From NCBI RefSeq assembly GCF_900129785.1, contig NZ_FSRC01000001.1:1364001-1428000 (forward strand): a DNA stretch of 64,000 nucleotides. Direction: 5' to 3'. The position numbers and the translations under genes were made by a program. Of this stretch, positions 56,633 to 64,000 are shown in pieces (the first letter of the stretch is position 1; each line of letters starts with the position of its first letter). This stretch comes from Algoriphagus halophilus (GTDB lineage: Bacteria; Bacteroidota; Bacteroidia; Cytophagales; Cyclobacteriaceae). The notes beneath the pieces were generated by a model. That model was not told the origin of the DNA. It did no database searches and saw only the letters and a program-made list of their open reading frames with translations.

Positions 56633-57253
56633 TTATTCTTCTATTTCTAATACCTCCAGAATGTCTGCTAATTCATCAAAATCTTTGAGTCCGGGTTTAA
56701 TTTCTTCTCCTCCCTCTAATACAATCCCTTTAAGATTTAATTCATCTATAAGCCCAATTACATTTTCTGAAGATACCCCAGCTCCTAAGATGACCTCACA
56801 TTCCTTCGTCAATAGGGAAATCACTTCCTTATCATTTAAAGTCAAAGGATCATCATTGGAGGTGATATGGAATAAAATCCCCTCTTCCTGAAGTTTTGTT
56901 GCCACATCTTTTTCCATGTGTTTAACTTCAGCCAGGTCTTTTTTATAAATCACTTGATAGCCAGCCTTTTTTAATGTTACCAAGTCGTCAATTCTAGTAT
57001 GTTCCACCCAAGTAATGGATGGATAGTCTTTTAGGATTTCAAGTGCATCACTAGCGGATAATGTATCGAACTCGCCTACAAACTCAAGGCCTGATACCCA
57101 GCCTGTTATTTCTTTATATTGAGCAGGGTTTACAAATTTTTCAGTACCTTCTTCCAAAGAAAACCCTATGAGGTTTACATACATCCCAGCGCAATATCTA
57201 GCATCACTGAGATTGGTAATGCCACTTATCTTTACAAAAGTTCTTAAAGCCAT
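56633..57253 (-). CDS. TrpF-like (phosphoribosylanthranilate isomerase-like) barrel protein, catalytic Cys replaced
   Basis: The 206-residue protein looks like TrpF by length and its opening FVKISGITNLSDARYCAGM, which corresponds to the family's K-I-C-G-I-T. The catalytic general base Cys is Ser10 here. The C-terminal phosphate-binding portion is also changed (EVILGAGVSSENVIGLI, LKGIVLEGGEEIKPGLKDFDEL), with no SSGVE motif. It may still be a phosphate-binding barrel, but is unlikely to isomerise phosphoribosylanthranilate normally. No trp genes are nearby. It is transcribed alone. Confidence 0.77.
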   Translation of the reverse strand: MALRTFVKISGITNLSDARYCAGMYVNLIGFSLEEGTEKFVNPAQYKEITGWVSGLEFVGEFDTLSASDALEILKDYPSITWVEHTRIDDLVTLKKAGYQVIYKKDLAEVKHMEKDVATKLQEEGILFHITSNDDPLTLNDKEVISLLTKECEVILGAGVSSENVIGLIDELNLKGIVLEGGEEIKPGLKDFDELADILEVLEIEE

Positions 57254-57382
57254 ATCTTGATTTTTGGAACTGTAAATGTAATCATGAACATTGGGCTAGG
57301 AAAAGGAATCTGTAAGAATATGATCTTTTAAGAATCAGGTAAAACAGGAAATTAATGTATTTTTAAGTTCAAAATGGAATCT

Positions 57383-58057
57383 ATGAACAAACTTGTACCT
57401 ATTGTTTTTTTAGTGGTCTTGGGATTGTTTTTTAGCTGTGAGAGAAAGTTGGATGAAAATCCTATTGAATTAGAATTTGATTTTCAGCCCCTTGAGGTGG
57501 GTAATTATTGGGTTTATGAGGTAGAGGAAACGATTTACTTTGGGGAAAATGATTCTGAAGATGACGCTTATTTTTTGCAGGACATCATCCAATCTACCTA
57601 TATCAATGAAGCGAATGAAGTAGTATTTATAATACAAAGAAGCAAATCCTATGATCAATTAGAGTGGGACCCATTGGAGCAATATACCCTTTTAAGAAGA
57701 GGGAATACGTTGATTCGGACGATACAAAATCAACCAGTCATCGCATTGGTTTTTCCTCCTTCTGATGGGACCACTTGGGACTCTAATAACTATTTGAATG
57801 CTCCTGAAGATCTATTTGAGTTAAAAACAATTGCGGCCAACTCCTCCAATAAAAGAATCCAAATCAATCAAGAGGAGGCAGATGATTTAGTTACCTATCG
57901 GGATCATCGATACGAGGTGTTTGAAAAAGGAATTGGGTTGGTAGAAGATTATGAAGAGGTTATCACGTATTGTTCAAGAAACGATTGTCTGGGTGATCAG
58001 TTAATTGATGGAGGAAGTAAATTACATATGACAATTACCGAGCATGGAAAATTATAA
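57383..58057 (+). CDS. Predicted lipoprotein, unknown function
   Basis: A 224-residue protein from the ATG at 57383 (an in-frame ATG at 57374 is nearly equivalent) with a lipoprotein signal ending LVVLGLFFSC. The mature part has LEVGNYWVYEVEET near its N-terminus, a motif seen in several Bacteroidota lipoproteins, and LVFPPSDGTTWDSNNY. I do not recognise a domain beyond that. Two Cys in ITYCSRNDCLG could form a disulfide. Its stop overlaps the subtilase start by 14 bases, so the two are translationally coupled and probably act together in the envelope. Confidence 0.78.
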   Translation: MNKLVPIVFLVVLGLFFSCERKLDENPIELEFDFQPLEVGNYWVYEVEETIYFGENDSEDDAYFLQDIIQSTYINEANEVVFIIQRSKSYDQLEWDPLEQYTLLRRGNTLIRTIQNQPVIALVFPPSDGTTWDSNNYLNAPEDLFELKTIAANSSNKRIQINQEEADDLVTYRDHRYEVFEKGIGLVEDYEEVITYCSRNDCLGDQLIDGGSKLHMTITEHGKL

Positions 58058-59699
58058 ACTGCTATTTTCGACAATTCTTTTGGTAGGAATGTGGTTTCAA
58101 ACCCATGCCCAGGACCGGTATGCAGTGTTTTTTAAATTTAAACCCCAAAAGGAGTATTCTTTAAATCAACCTGAACAATTTTTATCATCAAAAGCATTAG
58201 CCAGAAGAGCAAAGGAAGGAGTGCTTCCAGATTCTTTAGATTTACCGATTTCGCAAAAGTATATCGATGAAATTGCCAATAACGTCCAAGAGGTTCTTTA
58301 TGCAAGCAAGTGGCTAAATGCCTTGGTTTTGGTGACTGATGAAGAAGGAGCTTTGGAAATTGAATCCCTTCCGTTTGTTGAAAGAGTGGAAATGGTGGCT
58401 TTGGGCTTTGTCCCTAGTCCAAATACCAGGATTGCCAAGAAAATATTTGCCACTGTCAGTTTAAAAATAAGCCTGCCTGTCAATCATCGTAAATTAGGGA
58501 CCAATGAGAACCCTTACGATTTTCAAAATAGCTTGTTAAGAATTCCCGAGATGCATGAGGAAGGTTTTACCGGCAAAGGGGTCATGGTAGCGGTTTTTGA
58601 TGCAGGTTTTCCTGGTACTGATGAGTCCAATGCCTTAGCCCACTTATTTACGAATGAACAGATCGTAGCGACCAAAGATTTTGTGAAACCTTGGTCTGAT
58701 CATGTTTTTACCTCCAATCAGCATGGAACGAATGTACTTTCGCTAATTGCAGCCAAGGAGGAAGGAATCTTAGTCTCGGGTGCGCCTGATGCAGATTATT
58801 TTTTAGCGATTACGGAGGAAGATGCGACAGAATATAAAGTAGAAGAATACAATTGGGTTCGAGCAGCAGAATTTGCCGATAGCTTGGGAGTAGATATCAT
58901 TAATAGTTCTATAGGGTATTATGATTTTGACGATCCAACCATGAATTATTCCCCCGAAGATTTGGATGGGAAAACAACTGTGATCGCTCAAGGAGCCAAT
59001 ATTGCTGCCCAGAAAGGGATTCTTATTGTGAACAGTGTTGGGAATTATGGGCCGGCAGAAACCAGCTTAGTTTCACCTTCTGACTCAGAGTTCGTGTTAG
59101 CCATAGGTGCTGTAGATAAAAATCTGGAAGTATCCAATTTTAGTTCCAGAGGACCTACAAGCGATGGTCGAATAAAACCAGATTTAACTACTTATGGAAA
59201 TGGAGTTGCCTTAATAAAGTCCAATGGGAATCTGGGTTTTTCAAATGGAACATCCTTTTCTGCTCCTCAGATTACTGCTTTGGCAGCAGGTCTTTGGGAA
59301 GCCAAGCCAGAATGGACCAGAGCTGAATTGGTAGAGAATTTAATCCGTAGTGCTACTCAGGCTGATGCTCAAGACAATGAACTGGGTTTTGGAATACCAA
59401 ACTTTTATGATGCCTATTTTGGGGAAGTTTTAAGTGTAAGTGGAGAAGAGGAAATAGTTTGGAAAGTTTTTCCGAATCCTTTAGCAGAAGATAATTTGAC
59501 CATCTATTTTGGTCAAGGCCTTAGTGCTGAGTTTGCGATTATCGATATGAATGGAAAAACTCTTCAAACTGCTATCTTACTAAGGAACTCACCCAAAGAT
59601 CCTTTCAGGACTTCTTTGCAAGGTTTGGAACCGGGCTTCTATATGGTGCAATTGCAAGATGGTCAACACCTAAAACGAACCAAACTCTTTAGGCAATAA
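58044..59699 (+). CDS. S8 subtilisin-like peptidase with type IX secretion C-terminal domain
   Basis: The 551-residue protein has a signal peptide (LLFSTILLVGMWFQTHAQ), an N-terminal prodomain-like region (about 20-120) and the complete catalytic triad: Asp186 in VAVFDAGFPG, His227 in NQHGTNVLSLIA and Ser404 in NGTSFSAPQ. The C-terminus (about 475-551) is a Por/type IX type A sorting domain: VFPNPLAEDNLTIYF, IIDMNGKTLQT, GFYMVQLQDGQHLKRTKLF. It should be exported through the outer membrane by T9SS, an indirect sign that the genome encodes that system. The start overlaps the lipoprotein gene. Confidence 0.92.
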   Translation: MENYKLLFSTILLVGMWFQTHAQDRYAVFFKFKPQKEYSLNQPEQFLSSKALARRAKEGVLPDSLDLPISQKYIDEIANNVQEVLYASKWLNALVLVTDEEGALEIESLPFVERVEMVALGFVPSPNTRIAKKIFATVSLKISLPVNHRKLGTNENPYDFQNSLLRIPEMHEEGFTGKGVMVAVFDAGFPGTDESNALAHLFTNEQIVATKDFVKPWSDHVFTSNQHGTNVLSLIAAKEEGILVSGAPDADYFLAITEEDATEYKVEEYNWVRAAEFADSLGVDIINSSIGYYDFDDPTMNYSPEDLDGKTTVIAQGANIAAQKGILIVNSVGNYGPAETSLVSPSDSEFVLAIGAVDKNLEVSNFSSRGPTSDGRIKPDLTTYGNGVALIKSNGNLGFSNGTSFSAPQITALAAGLWEAKPEWTRAELVENLIRSATQADAQDNELGFGIPNFYDAYFGEVLSVSGEEEIVWKVFPNPLAEDNLTIYFGQGLSAEFAIIDMNGKTLQTAILLRNSPKDPFRTSLQGLEPGFYMVQLQDGQHLKRTKLFRQ

Positions 59700-59736
59700 T
59701 CAACAGCCTTTTATGAATACTATTTCTATTTAAACT

Positions 59737-60387
59737 ATGTCAATTCAAATTGCCCCTTCAATCCTTGCTGCAGATTTTGCCAATTTGCAAAAGGAAGTAG
59801 AAATGCTTAACTCTTCGGAAGCAGATTACATTCATGTGGACATCATGGATGGTCTATTTGTACCTAATATATCCTTCGGTCTCCCAGTCACGGAAGCAAT
59901 TCACAGGCATGCGACCAAACCATTGGATGTTCATTTGATGATTATGGATCCTGATCGATACTTAGAGGCATTTAGAAAAGTGGGAGCGGAAACAATTTCT
60001 GTGCATTTAGAAGCCTGTACACATTTACATAGAACCATTCAAGCTATCCATCACTTGGGGGCTAAATCGGGAGTGGCCTTGAATCCACATTCCCCAGTGG
60101 ACTTATTGAGCGAGATTATACAAGATGTAGATATTGTTTGCATGATGTCTGTAAATCCTGGGTATGGAGGACAAAAGTTTATAGAGAATACCTATCAAAA
60201 AATTTCTAGGTTGAAGGACTTGATAATTTCTAAAGGAGCAAAAACCAAAATTGAAATTGATGGTGGAGTAAATCTTGGGAATGCTCCTAAACTTAAAGAA
60301 GCGGGTGCGGATATCTTGGTAGCTGGAAGTTTTGTTTTTAACTCCGCCAATCCTTTAGATACAATTAAGGAATTGAAATCAATTTAG
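59737..60387 (+). CDS. rpe: Ribulose-phosphate 3-epimerase
   Basis: The 216-residue TIM-barrel protein matches Rpe over its full length: IAPSILAADFANLQKEV, YIHVDIMDGLFVPNISFGLPV with metal-binding His and Asp, LDVHLMIMDPDRYL, VNPGYGGQKFI, and IEIDGGVNLGNAPKLKEAGADILVAGS. It interconverts ribulose 5-phosphate and xylulose 5-phosphate, so it uses the product of the xylB pathway in the same window. It lies 37 bases after the subtilase and may be read by the same transcript. Confidence 0.95.
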   Translation: MSIQIAPSILAADFANLQKEVEMLNSSEADYIHVDIMDGLFVPNISFGLPVTEAIHRHATKPLDVHLMIMDPDRYLEAFRKVGAETISVHLEACTHLHRTIQAIHHLGAKSGVALNPHSPVDLLSEIIQDVDIVCMMSVNPGYGGQKFIENTYQKISRLKDLIISKGAKTKIEIDGGVNLGNAPKLKEAGADILVAGSFVFNSANPLDTIKELKSI

Positions 60388-60509
60388 AGGATTTTGCATT
60401 TTTTGTTACCGTTTATCTAAAAATACCTTAATTAACCCAAAAAGACTTGATTTTTTGGATTGTGGTTTATTTATTGAACATCTTACGAAAACTAAAATCA
60501 GAGAAGATT

Positions 60510-61019
60510 ATGAAAAAAGTATTGTTGTTTGGAGCGTTTTTCGCGTTTATTGGAATGAGTGGTTTTGCGCAGGAAGCAGCGGAAGAAGTTACAAATGAGG
60601 AGCTAGCTAAATTTGCCAATGTGGAAGTGATGACTTCCGAGTATGTAGATTCCAAAACTGAAGAGCTTAGAGCTATGATTTTGGAAAATGAGATCTTCAA
60701 AGGAGGAGCTAGATATAATGAAATCAAAGCTGCTTGGGGAGATGAAGCAAAAATGGCGGAAGCCGAGGTGACAGAAGAAGAAAAGGCAGCTTATCAAGCA
60801 GTACAGGATTTTCAAAATTCTCTTCAGGATGTGGTAAAAGAATACAAGACTGAATTGATCATGAATGATTCTATCTTGGGTGCATCTACTTATAATAAAG
60901 TAAATGGTGCGCAGAAATCAGATCCTGCTGTCAAAGAAAAATTAGAAGCTTTAATTTCTGAAATGAAAGCTAAAAATGAAGAGGAAAGTGAAGATGGTAA
61001 CGAAGGAGAAGGAAAATAA
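60510..61019 (+). CDS. Exported DUF4168-like protein
   Basis: A 169-residue product from the ATG at 60510 with a signal peptide (MKKVLLFGAFFAFIGMSGFAQ); an upstream frame from 60447 is not signal-like. The mature protein is acidic and helical. It appears to hold two related modules: VTNEELAKFANVEVMTSEYVDSK with GARYNEIKAAWGDEA, and EEEKAAYQAVQDFQNSLQDVVKEYKTE with ASTYNKVNGAQKSDPAVKEKL. These resemble DUF4168, whose function is unknown. The C-terminus is strongly acidic. It is likely periplasmic. A terminator follows the gene. Confidence 0.75.
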   Translation: MKKVLLFGAFFAFIGMSGFAQEAAEEVTNEELAKFANVEVMTSEYVDSKTEELRAMILENEIFKGGARYNEIKAAWGDEAKMAEAEVTEEEKAAYQAVQDFQNSLQDVVKEYKTELIMNDSILGASTYNKVNGAQKSDPAVKEKLEALISEMKAKNEEESEDGNEGEGK

Positions 61020-61040
61020 TTTCTGATAAACATCACGTGA

Positions 61041-61061
61041 AAGCCTCCTTTGTGGAGGCTT
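61041..61061 (+). terminator. Terminator after the DUF4168-like gene
   Basis: Stem AAGCCTCC / GGAGGCTT with a 5-base loop, running into a long T-run, 21 bases after the stop codon. Confidence 0.87.
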
Positions 61062-61107
61062 TTTTTTTAATTTCACACCAAGGAAAGGAAAAAATCGTTA
61101 CCATTTT

Positions 61108-62130
61108 ATGAAGTTGAAAAAGCTACCCCTATTCATTTTATTTTATTCTATTTCTACTGCCTTATTTGCCCAAGGAGAGGATATTTTTGGAATATCTGAA
61201 AAAGCGAAGAACCCTAAAAGTGAAAGTGCTATTGGGAACGCAGCAAGAAATGTATTGGAAATGTTTAGCATAGAGCTTTCTACAGGTGCCGCTTACCACC
61301 AGTTCTCAACTCCCTTTTACACTGCGAATCCTGATTTATATCCAAATTTCAGCCAATTTCAGAATTTTGATCAACCTCTGGATATTTCAGAAGATAATCC
61401 ATTGGAAATGAAAAGTAATGACTGGACTTTTCCTGTCCTCAATGCCGGTTTGAGAATCAACCTCTTCAACTTATTAACCATTGGAGGTGGATACGGTCAG
61501 GAATGGGGGAATATGTCTACCATGAGAGGAGGGGATTTTGAATTTGGTTTTGAAGGAGGATCGTATCAGGCCAGTAAATTATATGGTACAGTAGGGCTGG
61601 TTTTATTTGATGCTAAAAGAAGACAGACATTTTTGAAATGGAAGTATAGAAGATATGCATCAGCTAATTATTACATGCAATCAGAATTGACTCAGCGCTC
61701 CAAACAAGTGTATCCATGGAGATTTATCCTAGAAGGTGAGTTCGGTCAATTAAAAATGAAGAATTTTGTGGATCAAAGTGTGGTCGCAGGTGGCGCTATG
61801 TATGAACCAAAACTTGCCGTGGGAGACAAGCCTTATATGGGAATAGCTTTGCGTATTGAACGGGATTTTTCGGAGTACACCAAAATGTTCATCAAAGGTG
61901 GAGCAGAGTTTAGAGATTTTACCTATGCTGCCTCAGACTTCTCTGAAGTTCAAAACCTTAAGCAAACTCTATATGGAATGCAGGTTGGCTTTGCCGTTAG
62001 GTTTCCCGGTACCAAAAGGTGTAAAATTGCAGGCTGTGGGGTAGTGATGAAACACATGCACAATGGAATAGAGTACAGGGGTAGCGGCATTTTTAATTAT
62101 CAGAACAGAAAAGTCGGTCAATGGTATTAA
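61108..62130 (+). CDS. Putative outer-membrane beta-barrel protein, unknown function
   Basis: The 340-residue protein has a signal peptide (MKLKKLPLFILFYSISTALFAQ) and many alternating polar/hydrophobic stretches with aromatic ends (LFNLLTIGGGYGQEWGNM, KLYGTVGLVLFDAKRRQTF, LYGMQVGFAVRFPG), suggesting an outer-membrane barrel. I do not recognise a named family. It ends with a Cys-containing part (CKIAGCGVVMKHMHNG), which is unusual for a barrel and might form a disulfide or metal site. It is transcribed alone, 95 bases before gyrA. Confidence 0.68.
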   Translation: MKLKKLPLFILFYSISTALFAQGEDIFGISEKAKNPKSESAIGNAARNVLEMFSIELSTGAAYHQFSTPFYTANPDLYPNFSQFQNFDQPLDISEDNPLEMKSNDWTFPVLNAGLRINLFNLLTIGGGYGQEWGNMSTMRGGDFEFGFEGGSYQASKLYGTVGLVLFDAKRRQTFLKWKYRRYASANYYMQSELTQRSKQVYPWRFILEGEFGQLKMKNFVDQSVVAGGAMYEPKLAVGDKPYMGIALRIERDFSEYTKMFIKGGAEFRDFTYAASDFSEVQNLKQTLYGMQVGFAVRFPGTKRCKIAGCGVVMKHMHNGIEYRGSGIFNYQNRKVGQWY

Positions 62131-62163
62131 GTTTTTAAAGACGTATTAAGACAATATTTTCTC

Positions 62164-62194
62164 TTTTCAAACCATTGGGTTTTTACTATCTTGC
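62164..62194 (+). promoter_or_regulatory. Possible gyrA promoter
   Basis: TTTTC at 62164-62168 and TATCTTGC at 62187-62194, separated by 18 bases, approximate the Bacteroidota -33 and -7 elements (TTTG and TAnnTTTG). They are 32 bases before the gyrA start. The -7 match is imperfect and the call is tentative. Confidence 0.3.
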
Positions 62195-62225
62195 AGGCTA
62201 ATAATCGACCCTACAAAAGCATTAT

Positions 62226-64000
62226 ATGGCTCAAGGAGAAAACGAGAACATCATACCAATTAACATTGAAGAGGAAATGCGTGGAGCCTACATCGATTAT
62301 TCGATGTCGGTTATTGTTTCCAGGGCACTTCCAGACGTCCGTGACGGAATGAAGCCAGTTCATAGAAGGATCCTTTACGGGATGCAAGAACTAGGAGTAC
62401 TTCATAACAAACCTTATAAAAAATCTGCGAGAATCGTAGGGGAAGTACTCGGTAAATATCACCCTCATGGTGATTCAGCTGTGTACGACACCATGGTTCG
62501 TATGGCACAACCATGGTCACTTCGATATCCACTAGTGGATGGACAAGGTAACTTTGGTTCCATCGATGGGGATAACCCTGCTGCGATGCGTTATACTGAG
62601 GCGCGCTTAAAGCGAATTGCCGAAGAAATGCTGGTGGACATCAATAAGGAGACCGTGGACTATCAATTCAACTTTGATGATTCCTTAAAAGAACCGGTTG
62701 TTTTACCTGCCAAAGTACCTGCTCTACTTTTAAATGGTGCCTCTGGTATCGCTGTAGGTATGGCTACGAATATGGCTCCTCACAATTTAGGGGAAGTTAT
62801 TTCAGGTATTATCGCTTATATCGATAACAGAGAGATAACCGTAGCTGAATTGATGGAACATATTATTGCTCCTGATTTTCCTACCGGCGGTATCATTTAT
62901 GGGTATAATGGGGTGAAGGCTGCCTTTGAAACAGGAAGAGGTAGAATTGTCATGCGAGGTAAGGCCAACGTGGAGACTAAAGATGGAGGGAATAAAGAGA
63001 TGATTGTCATCACTGAAATTCCTTACATGGTCAATAAGGCCAACATGGTTGAAAAAACCGCTCAATTGATCAATGAGAAAAAAATTGATGGAATTTCCGC
63101 AATCAGAGATGAATCTGATCGATCAGGAATGCGAATTGTTTATGAATTAAAAAGAGATGCAATTCCATCAGTTGTTTTAAATAACTTATACAAACATACT
63201 CAGTTACAGACTTCATTTTCAGTGAATAATGTTGCCTTGGTTAAAGGAAGACCTTATACGCTCAATTTGAAAGATCTGATTGTTCATTATGTAGATCATA
63301 GGCATGAGGTCATTGTCCGCAGAACGCAGTATGAATTAAAAGAAGCTGAAAAAAGAGCCCACATCCTACAGGGGTATTTGATAGCTTTGGATCATTTGGA
63401 TGAAGTAATTTCTTTGATTAGAAATTCTGCAGATCCAGAAACGGCAAGAAATAGCTTAATTGAAAGATTTGAGTTGAGTGAAATTCAGGCAAGAGCGATT
63501 CTCGACATGAGATTGCAGCGATTGACTGGAATGGAAAGAGATAAAATTATCCAGGAATACAAGGATATCATGGCTTTAATTGAAGAATTGAAGTTCATCC
63601 TTGAAAACGAGGATAAGCGAATGGAGATCATCAAAGAGGAACTGACGGAGATGAAAGACCGTTATTCAGATGATAGGCGAACTGAAATTGAGCATAATGC
63701 AGAGGATTTCAGCTATGAGGACATGATTCCAAACGAAGAAGTAGTGATCACTGTTTCTCATCAAGGATATGTAAAAAGAACCGCCTTAACTGAATATAGA
63801 ACTCAAGGTAGAGGAGGAGTTGGATCTAGAGGAGTAAGTACCAAAGAAGATGATTTCACTGAGTATCTTTTTACTGCCTCTACCCATAATTACCTATTGA
63901 TCTTTACTGATAAGGGGAAATTATTCTGGCTGAAGACCTATGCCATTCCAGAGGGATCTAAAACCTCTAAGGGCAGACCTATCCAAAACTTGATTAATAT
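62226..64000 (+). CDS. gyrA: DNA gyrase subunit A (5' part; continues past the window)
   Basis: The frame is open from the ATG at 62226 to the window end (591 codons). It contains the winged-helix and tower domains of Gyr[35 protein letters not shown], the catalytic Tyr123 in [29 protein letters not shown], and the start of the C-terminal beta-pinwheel ([29 protein letters not shown]). The quinolone region reads [10 protein letters not shown] with Ser84 and Asp88 at the positions of E. coli Ser83 and Asp87. Gyrase introduces negative supercoils with GyrB, which is not encoded in this window. The rest of the gene lies outside. Confidence 0.97.
   Translation, partial: MAQGENENIIPINIEEEMRGAYIDYSMSVIVSRALPDVRDGMKPVHRRILYGMQELGVLHNKPYKKSARIVGEVLGKYHPHGDSAVYDTMVRMAQPWSLRYPLVDGQGNFGSIDGDNPAAMRYTEARLKRIAEEMLVDINKETVDYQFNFDDSLKEPVVLPAKVPALLLNGASGIAVGMATNMAPHNLGEVISGIIAYIDNREITVAELMEHIIAPDFPTGGIIYGYNGVKAAFETGRGRIVMRGKANVETKDGGNKEMIVITEIPYMVNKANMVEKTAQLINEKKIDGISAIRDESDRSGMRIVYELKRDAIPSVVLNNLYKHTQLQTSFSVNNVALVKGRPYTLNLKDLIVHYVDHRHEVIVRRTQYELKEAEKRAHILQGYLIALDHLDEVISLIRNSADPETARNSLIERFELSEIQARAILDMRLQRLTGMERDKIIQEYKDIMALIEELKFILENEDKRMEIIKEELTEMKDRYSDDRRTEIEHNAEDFSYEDMIPNEEVVITVSHQGYVKRTALTEYRTQGRGGVGSRGVSTKEDDFTEYLFTASTHNYLLIFTDKGKLFWLKTYAIPEGSKTSKGRPIQNLIN

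Noticed and set aside
1..64000. CRISPR, defence island, prophage or insertion sequence
   Set aside because: No repeat-spacer pattern, transposase, integrase, restriction or toxin-antitoxin genes were seen in any frame.

Overview
The window is about 64 kb of a Bacteroidota chromosome, most likely Cytophagales, with Cyclobacteriaceae/Algoriphagus-type gene content. The signs are a roughly 40% GC look, starts with little Shine-Dalgarno signal, a SusC/FecA-style TonB receptor with a carboxypeptidase-like N-terminal domain, many Cys-lipoproteins, a type IX secretion (T9SS) sorting tail on a subtilase, a Bacteroidota-type histone H1-like microprotein, and families such as Lacal_2735, DUF6807 and DUF3500. 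The genus is inferred. No rRNA, tRNA, CRISPR array, phage or complete insertion sequence was seen.

Layout. 1-8 kb: a truncated TonB receptor, a short two-component-propeller remnant, an amino acid permease, a VPS10/BNR-repeat protein and an M1 metallopeptidase. 8-13 kb: histone H1-like protein, an alpha-oxoamine synthase (sphingolipid or sulfonolipid candidate), a biotin carboxylase, DUF1015 and Maf. 13-17.5 kb: an sdaAB-tolC-hlyD operon on the minus strand and a class IV aminotransferase. 17.5-24.3 kb: a xylose operon (sodium symporter, xylB, xylA) followed by a SASA esterase lipoprotein. 24.3-33.5 kb: a hydrolase, an ABM protein, a GIN-type beta-helix lipoprotein and a complete tripartite RND efflux operon.

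33.5-39.4 kb is a minus-strand accessory run: an esterase, DUF3500, an SGNH hydrolase, a C45 acyltransferase broken by a single-base frameshift, an FG-GAP protein and an S41 peptidase reduced to its two ends. 39.5-50.7 kb: cbpM-cbpA, an MDR oxidoreductase, a sulfatase, a DUF2867/Lacal_2735/SDR cluster, an Asp/Asn hydroxylase, DUF2200, an NTF2-like protein with a serine hydrolase, an FAD amine-oxidase-like protein and YjdM. 50.7-55.5 kb: ThuA, DUF6807 and two exported Gfo/Idh/MocA-type proteins, a probable sugar-oxidation cluster. 55.6-64 kb: an aldo/keto reductase, a TrpF-like barrel lacking the catalytic Cys, a lipoprotein with a T9SS subtilase, rpe, a DUF4168-like protein, an outer-membrane barrel candidate and the 5' part of gyrA.

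Most of the window is ordinary heterotroph chromosome, and I found no convincing wholly new system. The best leads are the decaying 36-39 kb stretch, the SDR without its catalytic tyrosine in a conserved small-gene cluster, the TrpF-like barrel without its catalytic Cys, the lipid-synthase candidate beside a histone-like microprotein, and a long perfect inverted repeat between yjdM and thuA.
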